Positions 57,431 through 64,000 of a stretch of DNA of 64,000 nucleotides are shown piece by piece. Each line of letters opens with the position of its first letter. Position 1 is the stretch's first letter. A program made the position numbers and the translations under genes. The notes beneath the pieces were generated by a model. It did no database searches. It was given only the letters and a program-made list of their open reading frames with translations, and was not told the DNA's origin. Origin of the DNA: Clusia tigrina (taxonomy: Eukaryota > Arthropoda > Insecta > Diptera > Clusiidae); NCBI GenBank assembly GCA_920105625.2, contig OV050030.1, positions 85,459,570 through 85,523,569 of the forward strand, read 5' to 3'.

Positions 57431-58852
57431 ATACTAAATAGAGAACATTAGGTGGTAGAAATCAGGTAAAGGAAGCATCATGAATAAAAATAATAAACTA
57501 CTAAAAGATATAGTAAAGACAAGAGCTGTATTAAAAGAAAAACTAAAAAATTTCAAATCAAATGCAATAGATAGGGTAAATATGCTGGAAGAGACATTTC
57601 AACCTATAATAACACCTCTGAATTAAATAATTGGAAACTTGAAAAATAATGAAAATATTTAAAGGACTGTCTATGATGAAAACTATGATAATGATGATGA
57701 TAATGATGATAACAAAAACGATGATTATAATATGGCTTCTTTCATATATGATAATGATTCATTAACAAATAGTCAGAAATCACAAAAAAATAATTCTGAT
57801 CAAAGCAAACTAAAAAAAATTAAACAAAATAATTTATATCAAAACAGACTAATAATATTAAAAGATAATTATTTTAAACCAAATAAAAGAAAATTAAATA
57901 TGAATAGACAATTAAAAGAGAAAAGATATAATAAAATTACTGAACATATACAAGTAAAAAGTGCAAATGATGATGATAAAGAGAATGTAGTTCATAATAC
58001 AATAGTCCCTTTAATTACATCACAAGCACCATTTCCAATGAAAAAAGCTAGCACGTCAACAGACGATAGATATGAAAACAATCTAAAAAAATAGAAAAAT
58101 TTTAAAGGAAATCTTATGAAAGATATATAGAGAGTAAGCAAGTAAAAAGAAAAAGTGATGACAACAATGTACTCGTGTTGCATAATACAATACATCCCTT
58201 AATAACATCACAATCGACAATTGCAACACAAACGAAACGAAACATTAAAACAAAATTAAATGATTTTAATTATGATGATAAGAGACGGAAAAAATTAAAT
58301 CGTTTGTTTTCGAAACGAAAAAGTAATGGACAATTAAATAATGATAGAAAACGAATTAAATTGTATGATAGCAGTATCACTAATTCAAATAAATTATAAA
58401 AAAAATTTAGAATTACTCAAAGATAGTAAAAAGTTAGATACACAGATACACTATATGGTGTTAATGTTGATGAAAAAGGAAGATGGCGGTATGGATATAA
58501 GAAAATAAAATTTTATAATGATAACTCTATTAATGTTGGTGGTAAAAGGTGGAAAGTGACACCAGAGTTATTTGAATTAGTATTTCACACCAAACCTCTA
58601 AATTTCAAAAAACATAATTTAAAAAATTATAAACAAATTTTAATTAATACAAATGCGCACAAACGTCATTATCCAGCAAATGCACAAATTAAAGGTACAA
58701 AAACATTTAAATATCACTGCATAATTAAAAAATTGTTTGATTCAAAAATAACCGCTTTAACGATAGTTAGCGGATTAAAATCATTAATTATATTGGGATG
58801 ATCCTAATGGATTAGTAGACAGATTAAGTTTGCTTCTATCATCAGAAAGCGT

Positions 58853-58978
58853 ACCCGCGAGGGCATCTTCTATGGAGTGATGACGGGGGTAACGATCCCG
58901 TGGACCCTAGTTAAGGACCCGCGAGGGTTCTTCTATGGAGAGATGAAGGGGGTAACGATCCCGCGGACCCCAGTTAAG
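58853..58978 (+). repeat. Two ~63-bp tandem repeats at the 5' end of the R1-like element
   Basis: ACCCGCGAGGG..TTCTATGGAG..GGGGTAACGATCCCG..GGACCC..AGTTAAGG occurs twice (58853-58916 and 58917-58978). Because it lies at the element's first base, it probably carries the internal promoter. Confidence 0.8.
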
Positions 58979-59352
58979 GCGACGAACCTGGCAATGAAAC
59001 TGGCACCGTTATTGACTACATTATATGAAACCGACGAAACCTGGGCTGACTGTTGTGGCATTCTGTTACCTTAGCATACCAGAGAGGCATCTTGTAGAAA
59101 CTACTTCCAGGCCACAATCGCCTTCGTCCTGTTTAAGCCATGGCGGGTCTTCGAGTACGTTCAGAGCTACGCCGCCATTAAGTTGGCGGTACAGGCTCAG
59201 TTGAGTTCAGCCTGACTAATGCCATGGTCCTGGCTCTGAACACAAAATCCCATAAGGTCTTGTGTCAACCCTTGTGCGGACTCCCTGCAATGCAAAGATA
59301 ACCGCAAGGATCGTTAAAGCAACTGTACATTCGAGCGGAGATACCTTTAAAC

Positions 59353-59963
59353 ATGAATTCAAACACAGAAAAACAAACAAACAAAAAACAACAAACACCA
59401 CAACAACAGGAAGAAACACTAGCAGAGGATAGTGCTGCAAATCCCTTCATAAGGAGCAACAGAATTCAGCGCTCACCACAGGAAATCCTCGGCGAAAAAG
59501 GCAGGCCTACTGAGCAGGCAGACGTTTTCCACACACCATCGATGACAGGGGTAGCAGGATGCTAGCACAACGATATGGTGGTATTGAGCAAAACGCGCAG
59601 AACAAAAGTAGTTCCCCAAAGCAGGAGTTCATAGCAAAGATGAGAGCAGGAGAGCTTGAGGCACTCACGAAATGCCGCGTTACTCTCAAAAAAATGAAAC
59701 TCACGGTTATCAAGCAGAAAAACATACATACCGATGTAAAAAACGGAAGGCGCATAAAAGTAGGATGGATAAATTGCAGAATGAGACTCTGCACAGATAT
59801 AAAGAAATGCTACCGATGTTTCGGCTTCGGACACTTGCAATGGGAATGCAAAGGACCCGACAGAAAAGGCCAAGGTTTCTGCATACGATGCGGAAATCAG
59901 GGCCACAAACTTAAAGACTGCGAGAACCCGTCAGATTTTTGTATGTGCCGGGAGAAGGGGTAG
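59353..59963 (+). pseudogene. R1-like ORF1 (gag-like) with zinc knuckles
   Basis: The N-terminal piece starts MNSNTEKQTNKKQQTPQQQE (59353-59565). After a shift near 59560 the second piece carries GRRIKVGWINCRMRL, then CYRCFGFGHLQWEC and CIRCGNQGHKLKDC, two consecutive CCHC knuckles, then FCMC. The core between the two pieces is largely deleted (family ORF1 is usually much longer). Role: RNA binding. Same strand and order as the ORF2 below. Confidence 0.8.
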
Positions 59964-59994
59964 ACTCACATAGAACACATCCAGACAGGGAAGA

Positions 59995-62559
59995 AATGAA
60001 GATACTTTAATGCAGCATGCATAGAAGCAAGACCGCAGATTCTCTCCTACTCCTCATGCTGGAACACGAGGCGGATGCGGTGGTCAATAGCGAACAATAT
60101 TCAGCTCCAAGCAACGGAATATGGATCGAAGACCTCTCCTCGACGGCCGCGATATGGCTGGCAAAAAATGGAGGCTTTCAAGTAACAGCTGCTATTTAAC
60201 ACCGAGCGACACTATGGCCGAATTTCAAGCTAAAATGGATAACATCGAGAGGGCTGCGAATAATTGACATGACCGCAAGGCTGGGACTCCTTGTTGCAAA
60301 CCTGGGAACTAAGGCGACTTTGAGAAGGCCAGGATGCGAGGGCACTATCCCTGATATAACCCTAGTGTCCGAAGGTTACGCAAACAATCTACGCCAGTGG
60401 ACTGTACTTGAAGACTACACAGGCAGCGACCATCAGTACATAACCTACTGTGTCGGAGAGGACACAAACACAACAACAGTGAAAGGAAACAAAGGTATGC
60501 GGAAATGGAATTCCTCGATACTAAACACGGAAAAGCTACTGGCTGAAATAGATTCAAACTCGCCAATGTATTACGCTGACAGCACAGCCAAAGTCAGAGT
60601 GGAGAAGACTTTAAACAGCATAACACGGGCCTGTGGGCAGCTATGCCAATATAAAAAGCACACACCCAAAGAAAGCAGTGTATTGGTCGACAGACCAAAT
60701 TTGTGACCTACGGCAAACATGCTATAAAAAAAGAAGGAAGTATACCAGAGGAAGGAAAAAGGGCCCAGCAGTGGCTGAGCACGCCGAATACAAGTCCGCG
60801 AAAAGGGAACTCAAACCGGCTATTTACAGCAGCAAAAAAGAAAAATGGGAGGAATTGAGATGTCGCGCATCAACCAAAACCCTTGGGGCCTGGGATACAA
60901 AATTGTCATGAACAAACTTGCAGCATAGCAGCAACCGCCAGAGCTCTGCGAAGCTACAATGGAAAACATCGTGAACACCCTCTTTCCCACGCATGATTTA
61001 AGAATAGACAGACAAGAGGAACAAACAAATGACCTACCACCGCTCTTTACACATGAGGAAATGATGACTGCGACATGCACCCTTAAAAAGAACAAAAATC
61101 ATCAGGACTTCCGATAGACAACACGGTTTTAGACCGGATAGGTCGACAATCGGAGCAGTGATGGATGTGGTGAGGAGCGTAGAAATCGCACGGAGCATAA
61201 ACCGTTTTTCCAGACCGGTGATGCTCCTTGCTACGATTGACGTAAAAAACGCCTTTAACAGCGCAAAATTGACAAGCATCATTGACGTCCTTGAGAAGCG
61301 CTTCACAACACCCGCTTATCTAATAAAAATAGTACGCAGCTATCTAAAGGATTGTGTGCTTATTTATGACACAAGCAAGGGGCAGCGAAAGAAGGTGATA
61401 ACCTCAGGTGCGGTACAAGGGTCAATCCTCGGCCCAGACCTCTGGAACGTCAGCTACGATGAATTACTGGAAATGGATATGCCTGACGACTGCTACCTCG
61501 TGGCATACGCAGAGGACATCGCAGCTGTCATAACCTCACGCGATCTCGATGCGGCTAGACGAAAATTGACGCAGGTGATGATCAGAACGAAAACATGGCT
61601 CGATTCGCACGGTCTCAGCCTGGCTACTGAGAAAACGGAGCTTATCCTGCTCACGAGGAAGCATATACCCTTGGAAGTAGATATGCGGGTCCATTCTGAA
61701 ATCATAAAGACCTCGAAGACGCTGAAATATCTAGGAATCAGAATCGAGAACAAACTGACCTACTGGGCGCAAATAAAACATGCAGCGAAAAAATCAGCCA
61801 AAATAACCTCGGCGCTGGCTAGACTGATGGCAAATATCGGAGGACTGCTCGCAAGCAGAAGGAAGCTTCTGATGTACACGACGCAATCGATACTGTCGAA
61901 AAATGCTCGCTAAGGTACAAAGGACTGCTGCCCTTCGCGTAGCTTCAGCATACCGCACAGTTTCAGAAGCCGCAGTGCTAGTGTTTAGTGGAGCGATACC
62001 GGTAGATCTGCTAGCGCGAGAGAGAAAATAGCTTTGGATGCACAAAAAAGAATACGAACCTGAGAGCGCTACAAATGAGGCTGTCCACAAGGAACACGCA
62101 TCACACACGAACACTGCAAAGGAAGCCACTTCCAACACAAGAGATGGCGACACAAACAATTAGAGGGGAGGTCCAGCCCACAGGGATGCAAACGATACAC
62201 GGCTGCGGATTAGAGCTTGCACAATCAAGCTATGGCAGAAGCGATGGACGGCAGAAACGAAAGGCAGATGGACAGCGAAACTAATCCCACACGTGGAAAA
62301 ATGGTGTAGTAGACCCTTTGGAGAAGTGAACTACTACATAATGCAGCTGCTTTCCGGACACGGGTATTTCCGCAAATACCACATCAAAAAAGCAGAAAGC
62401 CAAGATTGCATCTACGGCGACACGCCCATGGATGATGCAAACCACACTTTCTTTGTGTGCGAAATATGGACAGAAGATCGCAAAATCCTCAAAGACAGGC
62501 TGGGACTTCTTAATGCCGATTACATAGTGGACAAAATGCTTGAGAATCCAGAAAACTGA
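59995..62559 (+). pseudogene. R1-like ORF2 (endonuclease, reverse transcriptase) with altered catalytic box
   Basis: Endonuclease start: MHRSKTADSLLLLMLEHEAD, VNSEQYSAPSNG and SSTAAIWLAKNGGFQ (59995-60199). Then an internal deletion, then RLGLLVANLGTKATLRRPGC, TIPDITLVSEGYANN and TGSDHQYITY (60269-60460). RT (61090-61913): TIDVKNAFNSAKL (palm A), GAVQGSILGPDLWNVSYDEL and VAYAEDIAAVITSR, where the family has YADD. Then LKYLGIRIENKLTY and, after shifts, YYIMQLLSGHGYFRKYHIKK and HTFFVCEIW (62293-62559). Frame changes near 60200, 60705, 60910, 61100, 61910 and 62285. Confidence 0.85.
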
Positions 62560-62929
62560 CAATTGATCGCCAACTTTACTGAGCGCATTTTACGTGCCAA
62601 AAAATGGTACCTGGATGCAGGTATCTAGCCGGTAACTTTTCACTGGTTTAGAGAGGGACACCACCCTGAAGGCATGTATACGCGGTCCCCGGGTGGGAGA
62701 AAGTCCAAGGAGGGGGAAGATTTTTAGTGGATGCAAACTCCACATACCATCGGTGTGACGACCCCTTTGACGATGCGGTAGGCATTTTGTTACCCCCTTA
62801 CCCCACAAAAAAAAAATTAATAATTAAAAAAAATAAAAGATCATCAGAAAGCGTTGGACATAATAATCACAAAAGCGAAATAATTTCTATTATCGAAGAA
62901 CTGAAAGAAGCCAATATAATTCTATAAAG

Positions 62930-63140
62930 TCTAAATTAAAAAATGTGCTCGTAAAACACAAAATGATTTTTATAAATAAATTTGGAGAAAGTGCAGTTAA
63001 TCAACGATTTAACGATTCAGAATTAAAAACAATTATAAGTAAAACCCTTGGTATTAGCATAAATAATCAACATTTAAATGTAAATTTTTATTTTTTTTTT
63101 AAAATTTTATTTAACAAAATATATTACAAATTTCATATAC
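62930..63140 (+). other. Residual sequence of the Polinton-like element
   Basis: A short plus frame with MIFINKFGESAVNQRFNDSE and KTIISKTLGISINNQHLNVN follows the DUF8207-type stop. I do not recognise it; it may be the start of the next gene of the element. Confidence 0.3.
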
Positions 63141-63239
63141 TCGTATATAATATACTCGTAAGTATGTTAATAATCTAATGCAACTAGTAACTATAAACTA
63201 ACAAGCATTTTGTATTTATTATAAGGTTCCAAATGTTTA

Positions 63240-64000
63240 TTGGTTTACCTAGTAAGGTCGGTAGGTTTTGTGCGTTTCAGTCTTCGCACGGTATCAGCGC
63301 AATTAACGAGTTTAACAATTTCAACGTTAGTGTGCTGCTTTAGTTTCTCTGCGTGGGCAATCGCATGTTTTTTTATAATATCATCTACTGTTTCTACAGC
63401 TAGATCGCGGTGTAGATCAATACTACGTGCGTACCAAGGAGCATTCACAATGCATCTCAATACTTTATTTTGGAATCGCTGAATTATCAACTTGTTGCTT
63501 TTGGTGGTACATCCCCACAGTTGGATATCATAAGTCCACACCGGTCTAAGGACTTGCTTATAAATTAATATCTTGTTGGATGTCGATACGACTGAGTGCT
63601 TGCCAATAAGCCACTGCATTTGTTTGAATTTGATAGCTAGTTCTTCCTTTTTGTTTAACATGCACTTTCCAGCGAAGTTTTGCATCAAGATTCAGCCTAG
63701 GTACTTGGCTGTATTTGCGTATGGAATCTCTTGTCCATTTATGAAAATCTTATGGTGCAGTATCTTTTTGTTTGTAAAATCAATGTGAGTTGATTTAGCA
63801 TTATTAAGCTTGATTCGCCATTTCTTTGTCCAAGTGTACACATTGCTGACCGCTGCTTGTAACACATTGGTAGATTCCTCTACATTGCGTCCAGTGGAAA
63901 ATTGGGCTGTGTCATCTGCAAACGTTGCGATAGTACAATTTTCTGTCGTGGGTACATCGTTTGTGTATAGCAGGAAAAGTATAGGTCCCAAAACGCTTCC
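63240..64000 (-). pseudogene. Jockey-clade ORF2 3' part (continues past the window end)
   Basis: On the minus strand from the window edge: FGPILFLLYTNDVPTTEN-type sequence, TIATFADDTAQFSTGRN (intact FADD box), KKWRIKLNNAKSTHIDF and ANTAKYLG. A frame change near 63690 and a second near 63640 interrupt the thumb (LDAKLRWK in the alternate frame). The C-terminal part LRPVWTYDIQLWGCTTKSNK and VLRCIVNAPWYARS runs to 63245. The 3' end is near 63240. Confidence 0.85.

Larger units (their letters stand above)
58853..62839 (+). mobile_element. R1-like non-LTR retrotransposon with 15-bp TSD
   Basis: ATCATCAGAAAGCGT stands at both sides (58838-58852 and 62840-62854), proving a single target-primed insertion into the DUF8207-type gene. 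About 3.99 kb with a tandem 5' repeat, ORF1, an endonuclease with internal deletion, RT, a C-terminal zinc-finger-like region and an A-rich 3' tail (62808-62839). Different family from copies A and B. Confidence 0.9.
57481..62927 (+). pseudogene. DUF8207-type gene, split by a retrotransposon (57481-58852 and 62853-62927)
   Basis: Starts MNKNNKLLKDIVKTRAVLKE and continues MLEETFQPIITPLN (57481-57623), then a stop. A Lys/Asn/Asp-rich middle follows (57732-58400) with frame changes and a partly repeated segment. The C-terminal domain has TLYGVNVDEKGRWRYGYKKI, WKVTPELFELVFHTKPLNFK, QILINTNAHKRHYP and YWDDPNGLVDRLSLLLSSES. The last codons are separated by the R1-like insertion and resume with VGHNNHKSEIISIIEELKEA before a stop at 62925. 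The domain is common in insect Polinton-like elements; its role is unknown to me. Confidence 0.6.
55340..63135. mobile_element. Decayed Polinton/adintovirus-like DNA element (nested R1-like insertion inside)
   Basis: Four gene remnants belong together: an adenain-like cysteine protease and a PLA2-domain protein on the minus strand, and a packaging ATPase and a DUF8207-type protein on the plus strand. The set matches midsize DNA virus-like elements (Polintons/Mavericks and adintoviruses) reported from animal genomes; these labels are from family knowledge. DNA polymerase B, integrase, major capsid genes and terminal inverted repeats are not visible in this window. All frames are damaged, so this is an old genomic copy. 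Confidence 0.65.

Overview
This 64 kb window is AT-rich eukaryotic DNA made almost entirely of layered, decaying mobile elements. The mix points to an insect, most likely a higher dipteran such as a tephritid fruit fly: Jockey, LOA/I, R1 and CR1 non-LTR retrotransposons, BEL/Pao and Ty3/gypsy LTR elements, a mariner, a hAT transposase, many short TIR elements, a tRNA-derived SINE and long (AT)n arrays. The species is an inference. I see no convincing host gene, functional RNA gene or CRISPR array.

Layout. 0-4.4 kb: AT-rich DNA with one MITE (2632-2996), one arm of an inverted dispersed repeat (1786-2155) and an orphan ORF. 4.4-10.9 kb: a nest of DNA elements. A MITE with CACTGCGGCC termini is split by a young 5'-truncated LOA/I-type retrotransposon whose ~900-codon RT/RNase H frame is fully open. 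A TA-flanked MITE, a hAT-like MITE pair, the second inverted-repeat arm (split by a SINE) and a deleted mariner follow. 11.4-13.6 kb: deleted Jockey. 15.1-19.0 kb: decayed LOA/I-type element. 20.6-21.4 kb: hAT transposase pseudogene. 21.9-23.5 kb: element with ~145-bp TIRs and 4-bp TSD. 23.8-25.0 kb: ORF1 and endonuclease of a third LOA/I-type element. 26-32.2 kb: three Jockey copies in both orientations, one nearly full length. 32.3-33.3 kb: TIR element with a duplicated left terminus. 33.5-36.45 kb: 5' half of a gypsy-type element, broken by an R1-like retrotransposon.

36.45-47.7 kb: two R1-like copies in inverted orientation (about 96 percent identical RT proteins, shared frameshifts) flanking a CR1 element, with (AT)n arrays at the joints. 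47.9-53.07 kb: BEL/Pao element with a 261-bp 5' LTR but only 33 bp of the 3' LTR, fused directly to the 3' half of a second gypsy-type element (53.07-54.5 kb).

55.3-63.1 kb is the most unusual part: remains of a Polinton/adintovirus-like DNA element. It has an adenain-like cysteine protease and a parvovirus-VP1-like phospholipase A2 protein on the minus strand, and a divergent A32-like packaging ATPase and a DUF8207-type gene on the plus strand. The DUF8207-type gene is interrupted by an R1-like retrotransposon with a clean 15-bp TSD. The window ends inside another Jockey copy. Nearly every coding region carries stops, frameshifts or deletions; the main exception is the LOA/I-type ORF at 4.7-7.4 kb.
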